Below, piece after piece: positions 1 through 8,189 of a stretch of 64,000 bases of DNA. The translations under genes and the position numbers were made by a program. The notes beneath the pieces are model-generated. The model did no database searches. It saw only the letters and a list, made by a program, of their open reading frames with translations, and was not told the DNA's origin. The stretch's first letter is position 1. Every line of letters starts with the position of its first letter. This stretch comes from Kiloniellaceae bacterium (GTDB lineage: Bacteria > Pseudomonadota > Alphaproteobacteria > Kiloniellales > J153): the NCBI GenBank assembly GCA_021776135.1, contig JAJFGL010000019.1:1-64000 (forward strand), given 5' to 3'.

Positions 1-233
1 GAGTCCGTCTAAAATCAAGAAAACAGGCCGAAACGGGGTCAGGGCGGCGCCCCAAACATGAAACTCAGCCGCCGCAACCCCGCTCAATACAAATATCCAT
101 CGAATACCGGCCCTCAAGGCGCGCCGCGCAAAGGTCTCCATCCTGAGCCTGTCGAAGGATGCACCGGCGGACATGCTCTAGCCCCGCCGGGTCCCTTGTC
201 CGGCCCCGAAGCTGTGTCTAGTGTGGCGTCATC
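1..233. other. Upstream spacer, no gene supported
   Basis: No convincing coding region is visible on either strand. It may hold the tail of an upstream transcript, but no stop codon here can be tied to a recognisable protein end. A short inverted sequence, CATCCTGAGCCTGTCGAAGG, lies at about 139-161 and resembles a dispersed palindrome common in alphaproteobacteria (family knowledge). A short forward reading frame from 58 has no recognisable features and is not called. Confidence 0.4.
139..161. repeat. Short dispersed palindrome (CCTGAGCCTGTCGAAGG type)
   Basis: The sequence reads CATCC...GGATG at its ends, a small imperfect inverted repeat. Only one copy is present in this window, so its repeat status rests on general knowledge of such sequences in alphaproteobacterial genomes. 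Confidence 0.4.
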
Positions 234-1649
234 ATGCGCTATGTAAGTACACGCGGGGCGGCCCCTGTCTTGGGGTTCGAGGATGTTTTACTGACCGGGC
301 TGGCCCGGGACGGCGGCTTGTACGTGCCCGAATCCTGGCCGCAGGTTTCCCCGCAACAAATCCGCGCCCTGGCCGGCCTGCCTTACGGCGAGGCCGCGGC
401 GCGGATTATCGAGCCCTTCCTCGGCGGGGCCCTGGAGGCGGGCGAGCTGCGCGCCCTTTTGAACGACGCCTACGCCGGTTTCGATCACCTGGCGGTGGCG
501 CCCTTGAAACAGCTCGATTCCCATATCTGGCTGATGGAATTGTTCCACGGCCCGACTCTGGCCTTTAAGGACTTCGCCCTGCAAGTTGTCGGGCGCTTGT
601 TCGATCGTGTGCTGGCGAAACGCAAGCGGCGGGTAACCATTGTCGGCGCGACCTCAGGCGATACCGGCTCGGCCGCCATCGAGGCCTGCCGGGGGCGGGA
701 ACGGGTGGAGATTTTCATCCTCCATCCTCAGGGCCGGGTTTCGGAAGTCCAGCGCCGCCAGATGACCACGGTCATGGACAAGAACGTCCACAACATCGCG
801 ATTCAAGGCAGCTTCGACGATTGCCAGGACTTGGTGAAAGCCATGTTCAACGACACCGGCTTCCGCGACGAGATGGACCTATCGGCGGTGAATTCCATCA
901 ACTGGGCCCGGATCATGGTGCAGATCGCCTATTACTTCGTGGCCGCCGCCGCCCTGGGGGCGCCGGACCGCAAAATCGCCTTCGCCGTGCCGAGCGGCAA
1001 TTTCGGCAATGTCTTCGCCGGTTACGCCGCCGCGCGCATGGGTTTGCCCCTGGCCAAGCTCATTATCGGGTCGAACCGCAACGATATTCTGACCCGTTTT
1101 TTCGATACCGGACTCATGACCATGGCCGAGGTTCAGCCGACCCACTCCCCGAGCATGGACATCCAGGTGTCGAGCAATTTCGAGCGCCTCTTGTTCGAGC
1201 TTTACGGGCGCGACGGCGCCGCCGTGGCAAAGGCCATGACCGGCTTTCGCGAAACCGGCGCCTTGGAGCCGGGCGCGCAACGCTGGCGCAAGGCCCGGGA
1301 AGACTTCGAGGCGGTGCGCCTGGACGAGGCCCAAACCCTGGCGGAGATCGCGCGCCTGTACCGCGAAACCGGCGAGTTAATCGATCCCCACAGCGCCATC
1401 GGGATCGCGGCGGCGCGCCTCAAGGGCGTTTCCGACGTCCCCACCATCGCCCTAGGGACCGCCCATGCGACCAAGTTCCCGGATGCGGTCGAGAAAGCCA
1501 CCGGCCAGCGCCCGGCCCTGCCTTCGCGCCTGGGCGATCTCATGGAACGCGAGGAACGCTGCGCCGTGCTGCCCAATAATCTCGCCCAGATTCAGGATTT
1601 CGTGCGCCGCCATATCCGGCGCAATGTGCCGGAGAACGAAACCGTATGA
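234..1649 (+). CDS. thrC: Threonine synthase
   Basis: This PLP enzyme converts O-phospho-L-homoserine to threonine, the last step of threonine synthesis, in the cytoplasm. The 471-residue protein is full length for the longer bacterial/fungal-type class. The N-terminus MRYVSTRG is typical, the PLP lysine sits in HGPTLAFKDF near residue 113, and a glycine-rich phosphate-binding loop reads ATSGDTGSA. The start has no obvious Shine-Dalgarno but fits the family N-terminus. The stop overlaps the next start (ATGA), so the M16 protease gene is probably translationally coupled. The homoserine kinase for this pathway is encoded about 8 kb away on the other strand. Confidence 0.96.
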   Translation: MRYVSTRGAAPVLGFEDVLLTGLARDGGLYVPESWPQVSPQQIRALAGLPYGEAAARIIEPFLGGALEAGELRALLNDAYAGFDHLAVAPLKQLDSHIWLMELFHGPTLAFKDFALQVVGRLFDRVLAKRKRRVTIVGATSGDTGSAAIEACRGRERVEIFILHPQGRVSEVQRRQMTTVMDKNVHNIAIQGSFDDCQDLVKAMFNDTGFRDEMDLSAVNSINWARIMVQIAYYFVAAAALGAPDRKIAFAVPSGNFGNVFAGYAAARMGLPLAKLIIGSNRNDILTRFFDTGLMTMAEVQPTHSPSMDIQVSSNFERLLFELYGRDGAAVAKAMTGFRETGALEPGAQRWRKAREDFEAVRLDEAQTLAEIARLYRETGELIDPHSAIGIAAARLKGVSDVPTIALGTAHATKFPDAVEKATGQRPALPSRLGDLMEREERCAVLPNNLAQIQDFVRRHIRRNVPENETV

Positions 1650-2902
1650 GCGTTCAGGTTTCCAAGCTCGCCTCCGGCCTGACGATTTTGACCGACACCA
1701 TGGACACCGTGGAGACGGTGTCCCTTGGCGCCTGGATCGGGGTCGGCACCCGCCACGAAGCGGCCGAGGTCAACGGCATCGCCCACCTGCTGGAGCACAT
1801 GGCCTTCAAGGGCACGGCGCGGCGTAGCGCCTACGATATCGCCCAGGAGATCGAAGCCGTAGGCGGGCACCTGAACGCCTATACCAGCCGCGAAAACACC
1901 GCCTTCTATGCCAAGGTTCTGGCCGGGGACGCAGCCCTCGCGGTCGATATCGTGTCCGACATCCTGCTCAACCCCACCTTCGACGAGGACGAGTTGAAGC
2001 GCGAGCGCGCGGTGGTCTTGCAGGAAATCGGCCAGGCCAACGACACCCCCGACGATGTGGTCTTCGACCGTTTTCAGGAGGCCGCCTATCCCGATCAGGC
2101 GGTCGGGCGCCCGGTGCTGGGCACCGCCGAGATCGTGAGAGGCCTGGGCCGCGCGCCCCTGAGAGATTACATGTCGCGCCACTACGGCACCGGATCCATG
2201 GTCATGGCCGCCGCCGGAAAAATCGCCCACGAGGACTTTGTCGGCCTGGCCGGCGCGGCCTTTGAAAACCTGCCCCGCGAAGCCGGAAGCGCGGCGGAGC
2301 CGGCCATCTACCGGGGCGGCGAATACCGCGAGACCCGCGATCTGGAACAGGTCCATATCCTCCTGGGCTTCGATTCGGTCAGCTACCTCGACCCGGACTA
2401 CTACACCGCCTCGGTGTTCTCGACTCTCTTCGGCGGCGGCATGTCGTCGCGGCTGTTTCAAGAGGTGCGCGAGAAGCGCGGCCTGGTGTATTCGGTTTAT
2501 TCCTTCGTCGCCGCCTACCGCGACGGCGGCACCTTCGGCATCTATGCCGGCACCGGCGAGAACGAGGCGGCCGAACTGGTCCCCGTGATCTGCGGCGAGC
2601 TGGCCAAGGCCGCGGCCGGCGTGAGCGATGAGGAGGTCGTGCGGGCCAAGGCGCAGCTCAAGGCCTCGATTCTTATGAGCCTGGAAAGCTCGGGCGCACG
2701 CTGCGAACAACTGGCCCAGCAGTTCCTGACCCATGGCCGCCCCTTAAGCCTGGCCGAGGTCGTCGCCAAGATCGAAGCGGTCGATGCCCAGGCCGTGCGC
2801 GGCTTCGCCCAGCGGCTGGTCGCCGGCCCGCCGACCCTGGCCAGCCTGGGCCCGGTCGCTAAGCTGGAGCCCTTCGAACGGCTTGCCGCGCGCTTCGGAT
2901 AA
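1646..2902 (+). CDS. M16 family zinc metallopeptidase (processing-peptidase-like)
   Basis: 418 residues, the usual length of the single-subunit bacterial relatives of mitochondrial processing peptidase beta. The inverted zinc motif HxxEH is visible as HLLEH in NGIAHLLEHMAFKGT near residue 50, followed by the expected ENTAFYAKV segment and a downstream glutamate in ERAVVLQEI. The C-terminal half carries the conserved RLFQEVREKRGLVYSV motif of the second M16 domain. It probably degrades or trims peptides, but the substrate cannot be read from sequence. Its start overlaps thrC by four bases; thrC followed by an M16 gene is a common alphaproteobacterial arrangement. Confidence 0.93.
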   Translation: MSVQVSKLASGLTILTDTMDTVETVSLGAWIGVGTRHEAAEVNGIAHLLEHMAFKGTARRSAYDIAQEIEAVGGHLNAYTSRENTAFYAKVLAGDAALAVDIVSDILLNPTFDEDELKRERAVVLQEIGQANDTPDDVVFDRFQEAAYPDQAVGRPVLGTAEIVRGLGRAPLRDYMSRHYGTGSMVMAAAGKIAHEDFVGLAGAAFENLPREAGSAAEPAIYRGGEYRETRDLEQVHILLGFDSVSYLDPDYYTASVFSTLFGGGMSSRLFQEVREKRGLVYSVYSFVAAYRDGGTFGIYAGTGENEAAELVPVICGELAKAAAGVSDEEVVRAKAQLKASILMSLESSGARCEQLAQQFLTHGRPLSLAEVVAKIEAVDAQAVRGFAQRLVAGPPTLASLGPVAKLEPFERLAARFG

Positions 2903-2909
2903 TCTTTTC

Positions 2910-3497
2910 ATGATATTCCGGAACTGGCGCGGATCTTCGCCACAAGCTTCAAGCCTGGAGGGAACTCGCGTCACCCTGCGCCCGCCGGTCCAAAAAGATT
3001 GGCGCCCTTGGGCCGAGTTACGCGGCGAAAGCCGCGATTTCCTGACCCCCTGGGAGCCGACTTGGTCCGCCGACGCCCTGACCCGGCGGGCTTACCGCCG
3101 CCGTTTGCGGGCCCATAGGAGCGAGCTGCGCCTGCGCAGCGCCTACAGCTTCCTGATATTCCGCCGCGAGGACGGCGCGCTTATCGGCGGCGTCACCTTG
3201 TCCAATGTCCGGCGCGGCGTCGCCCAGGCGGCGAGCCTCGGCTACTGGTGCGGCGCCCGTTATAGTCGCCAGGGCTATATGACCGACGCCCTGGCCGCGA
3301 TACTGACCTTCGCGCTCAACGATCTAGGCCTGCACCGGGTCGAGGCCGCCTGCCTGCCCAACAACGCCGCCAGCAAGGCCCTGCTGATACGTTCCGGGTT
3401 CCGGGAGGAAGGTTACGCGCGGGACTACCTGCGTATCGACGGCCGCTGGCAAGACCACGTCCTCTTCGCCATCCTGCGCGCGGACCTGAAGAAATAG
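2910..3497 (+). CDS. GNAT acetyltransferase, RimJ/RimL-like
   Basis: A 195-residue protein of the GNAT fold resembling ribosomal-protein alanine N-acetyltransferases (RimJ type). Supporting segments are LRPPVQKDW near the start, the acetyl-CoA binding strand-loop around YWCGARYSRQGYMTDAL, and NNAASKALLIRSGFREEGYAR near the C-terminus. The frame is open further upstream inside the preceding gene, but ATG at 2910, just after the protease stop, gives the right family length. The last codons and the stop (GAAGAAATAG) are repeated about 360 bp downstream with an adjacent hairpin element, so the 3' end borders a duplicated segment. The substrate is unknown. Confidence 0.88.
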   Translation: MIFRNWRGSSPQASSLEGTRVTLRPPVQKDWRPWAELRGESRDFLTPWEPTWSADALTRRAYRRRLRAHRSELRLRSAYSFLIFRREDGALIGGVTLSNVRRGVAQAASLGYWCGARYSRQGYMTDALAAILTFALNDLGLHRVEAACLPNNAASKALLIRSGFREEGYARDYLRIDGRWQDHVLFAILRADLKK

Positions 3498-3510
3498 GAT
3501 TCTAAAAAAG

Positions 3511-3623
3511 GGTTTTCACCACGAAGGCGCGAAGACACGAAGGAGGCGCGAAGAACCGAAAATTATAAATCTACTTCGCGGCTTCTTCGCGCCTTAGCGT
3601 CTTCGTGCCTTCGTGGTGGAAAC
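3511..3623. repeat. Dispersed hairpin element, solo copy 1
   Basis: The left half reads GGTTTTCACCACGAAGGCGC and the right half ends CTTCGTGGTGGAAAC; the halves are imperfect inverted repeats around an AT-rich centre (about 3556-3573). The same arms recur at 3871, 31063 and 49851 and bound the GxxExxY gene at 34.9-35.4 kb. No coding potential. Confidence 0.85.
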
Positions 3624-3730
3624 TCTTAGCCGATCAGCGATTTGGGCCTTTGCCAAGGCTTCTTTCGTCACCCCCGCTTTCGCGCACTACTGCCCGGGAA
3701 TATTTCACGGTGGTAAATGTCCCCTCTCTC

Positions 3731-3835
3731 GTCATACGCGGACTTGATCCGCGTATCCATGGCCGTGGCAGGCGCGGATAGACGCAAGTCCGTACTGCGG
3801 CAAGCATGGATACGCGGATCAAGTCCGCGTATGAC
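3731..3835. repeat. Long perfect inverted repeat (GTCATACGCGG family)
   Basis: The 31-base arms at 3731-3761 and 3805-3835 are perfect reverse complements (GTCATACGCGGACTTGATCC... and its complement), separated by 43 bases. Each arm itself holds the shorter palindrome CGCGGACTTGATCCGCG. It lies between the two hairpin elements. A partial relative is at about 30192-30251. Confidence 0.9.
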
Positions 3836-3870
3836 GCCGGGGGTGTGAAGAAATAGGATTCTAAAAAAGA

Positions 3871-3968
3871 GTTTTCACCGCGAAGGCACGAAGACACTAA
3901 GAAGTGTATTTAAGAAGTGTATTTTTTCTTCGCGGCTTCTTCGCGCCTTCGCGTCTTCGTGGTGAAAT
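3871..3968. repeat. Dispersed hairpin element, solo copy 2
   Basis: Same arm pattern as copy 1 (GTTTTCACCGCGAAGGCACG on the left, GTCTTCGTGGTGAAA on the right). The centre contains a perfect 13-base tandem duplication of AAGAAGTGTATTT at 3899-3911 and 3912-3924. It ends just before the stop of the yqgE-like gene and could act as that gene's terminator. Confidence 0.85.
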
Positions 3969-3982
3969 TTCTTGACTGGGAT

Positions 3983-4567
3983 CTAGGCGTGGCCGACCTC
4001 GCCGGATAGGAGCGATGGGTCGAAGCCCAGCTTGGCGATGGCGCGGTCCCATTTACCGTCCAGGTCAGCGTCGAAAATCAGGTCCTCGTCGGGCGCGACG
4101 TGAAGCCAGCCATTAGAGTGAATCTCGGTATCCAGTTGTCCGGGCTTCCAGCCGGCGTAACCGAGAGCGAGCAGGCTGCGCCGCGGCCCGCGCCCTTCGG
4201 CGATGTCCTGAAGAATATCGACGGTCGCCGTCAGCGCGATCTGGCCATCGACCTCGAGCGTGCTTTCGTGGCGGTATTCGTCCGAATGCAGGACAAAGCC
4301 CCGGCCGGATTCCACGGGACCGCCGAAATGGATGCGGGTTTCCGGGCTGGATTTCGGCGGGTCGATGCCGAGCTGCTGCAAGAGATCGGGAAAAGTCACG
4401 GCCCCCGCGAGGCGATTGATAACCAGGCCCATGGCCCCGTCGCTATTGTGCGCGCACATATAAATAACCGTGCGGGCGAAGCGGTTGTCCTGCATGGAGG
4501 GCGTGGCGAGCAGAAGCTGACCCGACAGATAGCCGCCCTTCGTGGTCCGATCGTCGCTTTTCGTCAT
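3983..4567 (-). CDS. YqgE/AlgH family protein
   Basis: A 194-residue member of the YqgE/AlgH (UPF0301) family, whose biochemical role is unsettled. The hallmarks are YLSGQLLLATPSM near the N-terminus, VIYMCAHNSDGAMGLVINRL, the glycine motif HFGGPVESGRGFVLH, and LALGYAGWKPGQLD toward the end. The ATG at 4567 is chosen because it gives the usual start about a dozen residues before the YLSGQ motif; an in-frame GTG at 4603 would add 12 residues. The gene is divergent from the dsbD-like gene, and its 3' end abuts hairpin element 2. Confidence 0.93.
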   Translation of the reverse strand: MTKSDDRTTKGGYLSGQLLLATPSMQDNRFARTVIYMCAHNSDGAMGLVINRLAGAVTFPDLLQQLGIDPPKSSPETRIHFGGPVESGRGFVLHSDEYRHESTLEVDGQIALTATVDILQDIAEGRGPRRSLLALGYAGWKPGQLDTEIHSNGWLHVAPDEDLIFDADLDGKWDRAIAKLGFDPSLLSGEVGHA

Positions 4568-4687
4568 GGTTTCCCGCACCTTGGCTATTCGCGAAAAAAT
4601 CACCCCGCCACGTTAATGTGACGGGAGTGTGACCCGCCAAACATACTATATAAGATGGATTAGCTCCACATGAAGGTGACACGGCAC

Positions 4688-6847
4688 ATGACCGGCCCCG
4701 GAAATACATGGTTAACGCGGTTTCGCGCGGCCGCGGCGGCGCTGCTCGCGCTTGCCGTCCTGGCGGCGGCGGACAGGGCGCTGGCCGCCCCCGGCGCCTG
4801 GTTAGACCAGGAACAGGCGCGCCTGCGTCTGCTGGCCGCGGCCGATACAATCGGCGCGGGGGAGACGGTATCCCTCGGCCTGCATTTCAAGCTCGAGCCG
4901 GGCTGGAAGGTCTATTGGCGCAGCCCCGGCGATGCCGGTTTTCCGCCGCGCATCGACTGGGCCGGATCGGAAAACCTGGACACCGCCGCCATGGCCTGGC
5001 CGGTGCCCCATCGTTTCTCCCTTTTCGGCCTGGAGACCTTCGGCTACGGCGACGAGGTCGTGTTTCCGATTCAAGCCCGGCCGCTTCAAGCCGGCCAGGC
5101 CATGCTCTTACGCGCCAAGGTCGAGTACCTGACCTGCAACGAAATCTGTATTCCACGCACGGCGAACTTGATCCTGGATCTGCCCGCCGGGTCCGGCGCG
5201 GCCACGGCCGGCGCCGCGCTTATCGAGAGCTATCTCGCCCAGGTGCCCGGCCAGGGGCCGGCGCAAGGCCTGGCGATCGAAAAGGCGGTTCTGACCGGAA
5301 CCCTGGACGCGCCGGTGGTCGAGGTCACGGCCCGCTCCGATACGCCCTTCGAGGCCCCCGATATCCTGATCGAGGCGCCGCCGGGGTTCAGCTTCGCGGC
5401 GCCGCAAGTCAGCTTCGCGCAAGACCGGACCTGGGCCGTGCTGCGGGTCGCGGCGACACCAACGGGCGGCGGGGTCTTGGAGGGCAAAAACATGACCCTG
5501 ACCCTGACCGACGGCCAGCGCGGCAGTGAAAACCCCATGGTGGCGCGTTATGCGGCCACGGCGGCGGCGCGCGCGGGCGGCGCCTTGGAGGCCGGGACTT
5601 TCGCGGTCATCCTGGGCTTGGCGGTTCTGGGCGGCCTGATTCTCAACCTCATGCCCTGCGTTTTGCCGGTGCTCTCCATCAAGCTCTTGTCGGTGGTCAA
5701 GCAGGGCGGACGGGCGCCCGCCGCCGTGCGCGCCGGGTTCCTGGCCTCGGCCGCCGGTATCTTCGCTTCCTTCATGGTCCTGGCGGGGGCGGCGATCTTG
5801 GTCAAGACCCTGGGCCTGACCGTCGGCTGGGGCATTCAATTTCAGCAGCCCGTGTTCCTGAGCGTCATGGCGGTGGTCGTGGTTCTTTTCGCCTGCAACC
5901 TGTTCGGCTTCTTCGAGCTCCGCCTGCCGGCCTGGGCGCAAGGGGCGGCCAGCCTTGGGCAAAGACCGGGGGGCACACAGGGCGAGCCGAGCCTGGGCGG
6001 GCATTTCATGACCGGCGCCCTGGCCACCCTCTTGGCGACCCCCTGTTCGGCGCCGTTTCTGGGCACCGCCGTCGGCTTCGCCCTGGCCCGCGGCCCGGCC
6101 GAAATCGTTTCGGTATTCGCCGCCCTGGGGCTGGGCTTGGCCCTGCCTTATCTGACCATCGCCGCCGTGCCCGCCCTGGCCACCCGCCTGCCCCGGCCCG
6201 GCCCCTGGATGATCGTGCTGCGAAAGGTACTCGCCCTGGCCTTGGTTGCGACCGCCCTCTGGCTGGTGAGCGTCCTCGCCGCCCAGATCGGCCTTGGCGG
6301 GGCCGCCGCCGCCGCCGCCCTCTTGGCGGCCTTCATGCTCGCGCTCTGGTTGGGCCGGGAGCGGACGGAACGCCCGCGCGCCGCCGCCTTGGCCAGCCCG
6401 GTCCTGGCCGGGGTCTTGGCCCTGGCCGCCGTGACTTTGCCAAGCGCCCTGGACTGGCGGGAAGAAACCGCCAGGACGGTGGCGCAGCAAGACGGCGGCG
6501 TCTGGGGCGCCTTCAGCCAGGCCGAGTTGTCGCGCCGGGTCGCCGAAGGCCAGGTGGTGATGGTCGATGTGACCGCCGATTGGTGCCTGACTTGCCAGGT
6601 CAACAAGAAGCTGGTCCTGGAGCGCGACCCGGTCGCCGCGCGCCTGGCCGGGCCAGGGATCACCGCCATGCGCCGCGACTGGACCCTGCCGAGCGCGGAA
6701 ATTTCATCCTACCTGGCCGGCCATGGGCGCTATGGCATCCCCTTCAACGCGGTTTACGGGCCCGGCGCGCCGGACGGCATCGTCCTGCCCGAACTTTTGA
6801 CCGGCGAAGCGGTCATGACCGCCCTCGAGCGCGCCAAGGGCGGTTGA
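4688..6847 (+). CDS. DsbD/ScsB-type protein-disulfide reductase
   Basis: A membrane protein of about 719 residues that moves electrons from cytoplasmic thioredoxin to periplasmic thiol partners. In order: a signal peptide ending near DRALAAP; a periplasmic N-terminal domain with a cysteine pair in YLTCNEICIP; a roughly eight-helix DsbD core with conserved cysteines in NLMPCVLPV and ATPCSAPFLG; and a C-terminal thioredoxin-like domain with the CxxC site in TADWCLTCQ. This arrangement matches ScsB-like DsbD proteins. ATG 4688 is preferred because a GAAGGTG stretch lies upstream; ATG 4670, six codons earlier, has no such site. The partner protein is not evident nearby. Confidence 0.93.
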   Translation: MTGPGNTWLTRFRAAAAALLALAVLAAADRALAAPGAWLDQEQARLRLLAAADTIGAGETVSLGLHFKLEPGWKVYWRSPGDAGFPPRIDWAGSENLDTAAMAWPVPHRFSLFGLETFGYGDEVVFPIQARPLQAGQAMLLRAKVEYLTCNEICIPRTANLILDLPAGSGAATAGAALIESYLAQVPGQGPAQGLAIEKAVLTGTLDAPVVEVTARSDTPFEAPDILIEAPPGFSFAAPQVSFAQDRTWAVLRVAATPTGGGVLEGKNMTLTLTDGQRGSENPMVARYAATAAARAGGALEAGTFAVILGLAVLGGLILNLMPCVLPVLSIKLLSVVKQGGRAPAAVRAGFLASAAGIFASFMVLAGAAILVKTLGLTVGWGIQFQQPVFLSVMAVVVVLFACNLFGFFELRLPAWAQGAASLGQRPGGTQGEPSLGGHFMTGALATLLATPCSAPFLGTAVGFALARGPAEIVSVFAALGLGLALPYLTIAAVPALATRLPRPGPWMIVLRKVLALALVATALWLVSVLAAQIGLGGAAAAAALLAAFMLALWLGRERTERPRAAALASPVLAGVLALAAVTLPSALDWREETARTVAQQDGGVWGAFSQAELSRRVAEGQVVMVDVTADWCLTCQVNKKLVLERDPVAARLAGPGITAMRRDWTLPSAEISSYLAGHGRYGIPFNAVYGPGAPDGIVLPELLTGEAVMTALERAKGG

Positions 6848-6909
6848 TCCGCCGCGATTAAGCGTTATTTTGAGCTCTGGAAAGTTTGAAGATCGGACCA
6901 CCCTCCCTT

Positions 6910-7048
6910 GTCATTGCCGGGCTTGACCCGGCAATCCATCGGGGTTCCGTTTCGGTCTTTCCCATGGACCCTCGGGTCAAGCCCAAGGGTGACGTTATGG
7001 GCGAAGCCCAAGGGTGACGTTACGGGCGAAGCCCAAGAGTGACTATTT
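6910..7048. repeat. Palindrome plus three 25-bp tandem repeats
   Basis: The left part is a palindrome (TCATTGCCGGGCTTGACCC, then GGCAATCC). The right part, 6974-7048, is three head-to-tail 25-base units beginning GGGTCAAGCCCAAGGGTGAC; the third has diverged. The array stops about 18 bases before the peroxiredoxin start, so it lies in that gene's 5' region. Confidence 0.85.
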
Positions 7049-7066
7049 CAGTGAAGGAACCCGCGA

Positions 7067-7549
7067 ATGACGATCGACGTAGGCGATAGAATTCCCGAAG
7101 CTACCCTCGCGCACATGACCGAAAGCGGCCCGGAGGCGGTCTCGACCGGCGAGCTTTTCAAGGGCAAGAAGGTCGTGCTCTTCGCCCTTCCGGGCGCCTT
7201 CACGCCGACCTGCTCCGCCAAGCATGTCCCCGGCTTTGTACAGAAGGCAGATGAGATCAAGGCCAAGGGCGTCGATACCATCGCCTGCCTCTCGGTCAAC
7301 GACCCCTTCGTCATGGGCGCTTGGGGCAAGGACCAGGGCGTTGGCGATAAGGTTCTCATGCTCGCCGACGGCAGCGCCGGGCTGACCAAGGCGCTGGGGC
7401 TGGAGTTGGATCTGACGGAACGCGGCTTCGGCCTGCGCTCCGACCGCTACGCCATGATCGTGGACGACGGCGTGGTGACCATGCTGAACCGGGAAGAACC
7501 CGGCGCCTTCGACGTCTCCAGCGCCGAGGCGGTTCTCAAGGCGCTTTAA
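7067..7549 (+). CDS. Prx5-type peroxiredoxin
   Basis: A 160-residue thiol peroxidase of the AhpC/TSA superfamily that reduces hydrogen peroxide or organic peroxides, probably with glutathione or glutaredoxin as reductant (family inference). The peroxidatic cysteine lies in [19 protein letters not shown] near residue 49, with the PxxxTxxC active-site pattern. A second cysteine occurs in TIACLSVND. The conserved MGAWGKDQG motif follows. A GAAGGA Shine-Dalgarno lies 7-12 bases upstream. No glutaredoxin domain is fused. The 5' region contains the 25-bp tandem array. Confidence 0.93.
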   Translation: MTIDVGDRIPEATLAHMTESGPEAVSTGELFKGKKVVLFALPGAFTPTCSAKHVPGFVQKADEIKAKGVDTIACLSVNDPFVMGAWGKDQGVGDKVLMLADGSAGLTKALGLELDLTERGFGLRSDRYAMIVDDGVVTMLNREEPGAFDVSSAEAVLKAL

Positions 7550-7573
7550 CTGTCTGCACAATGGGGGGCACTA

Positions 7574-8158
7574 ATGATTGGCAAATCATCGCGCCTGCGG
7601 ACGGCGGCCGCATATTTTAAGGCAAGTGCTATCGCTACCTTGCTGGCCATTGTTTTGGCCGCGTGCGCGACCAATGTTACGCGCGCGCCCGAAGCCGCCT
7701 TGCAGCAACCGCAATTCAACGAACCGGGGCAAAAGGCTGGGAGCTTAAGTATCGGTTTATCCAGCACGGCGAAAAAGGATCTGACCGATAATCTCAAATT
7801 CAACAAAGATAGGCTTCGCGAAACCATAATCAGAGCTCTTGAAATCGATGATCTGATGTCCACCGCACCGGATTCTTCGCTGCCGGCTATTGAGGTCACC
7901 GTGACCTCGGTGCGGGTTCGCTCGAGCTTCTCGGCGGTCATGTTTGGATTCTTCGCGGGCAACGATCATATCGACGGCGAGGTGGCGGTCCGCGACTCCG
8001 GCGGAAACGAGTTGCAACGCTTTAGCGTCTCGGCGTCCTACGCCCTGGGAGGCTTGGCGGGCGGCATAGATAGCGTTCGCATGGACTGGCTCTATGAAAA
8101 CTTCGCGACACTCGTGGTCAATGAGCTGACCGGCAAGTCTAGTACTAAGTCTGAATGA
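7574..8158 (+). CDS. Predicted lipoprotein, possibly DUF4410-like
   Basis: 194 residues with an N-terminal hydrophobic segment and lipobox LLAIVLAAC near residue 32, so probably an envelope lipoprotein. The mature part has alternating beta-like segments (IEVTVTSVRVRSSFSAVMFGFF, then a glycine-rich LGGLAGGIDSVRMDW). This layout resembles DUF4410-type lipoproteins, but the assignment is tentative. A GGGGGG purine run just upstream serves as the ribosome site. It follows the peroxiredoxin by 24 bases and may share its transcript. Function unknown. Confidence 0.8.
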   Translation: MIGKSSRLRTAAAYFKASAIATLLAIVLAACATNVTRAPEAALQQPQFNEPGQKAGSLSIGLSSTAKKDLTDNLKFNKDRLRETIIRALEIDDLMSTAPDSSLPAIEVTVTSVRVRSSFSAVMFGFFAGNDHIDGEVAVRDSGGNELQRFSVSASYALGGLAGGIDSVRMDWLYENFATLVVNELTGKSSTKSE

Positions 8159-8189
8159 TAAAGACTCGATAAGACCCGATCGCTTTAGC

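Larger units (their letters stand above)
3487..3898. repeat. Direct duplication of GNAT 3' end plus hairpin arm
   Basis: About 52 bases from 3487 (beginning TGAAGAAATAGGATTC) recur almost exactly from 3846, an offset of 359. The first copy contains the stop codon of the GNAT gene and runs into hairpin copy 1; the second runs into hairpin copy 2. This points to a segmental duplication that carried the hairpin, or to two elements sharing the same left flank. Confidence 0.75.

Noticed and set aside
1592-2734. A 380-codon frame antisense to the M16 protease
   Set aside because: No domain and complete overlap with a well-supported gene on the other strand.
3511-3968. Hairpin repeats considered as a CRISPR-like array
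   Set aside because: Only two copies with arms in inverted orientation, no regular spacers and no cas genes.
5108-6490. A 460-codon frame antisense to the dsbD-like gene
   Set aside because: Its product is a Gly/Gln/Arg-rich string without structure, typical of an antisense shadow.
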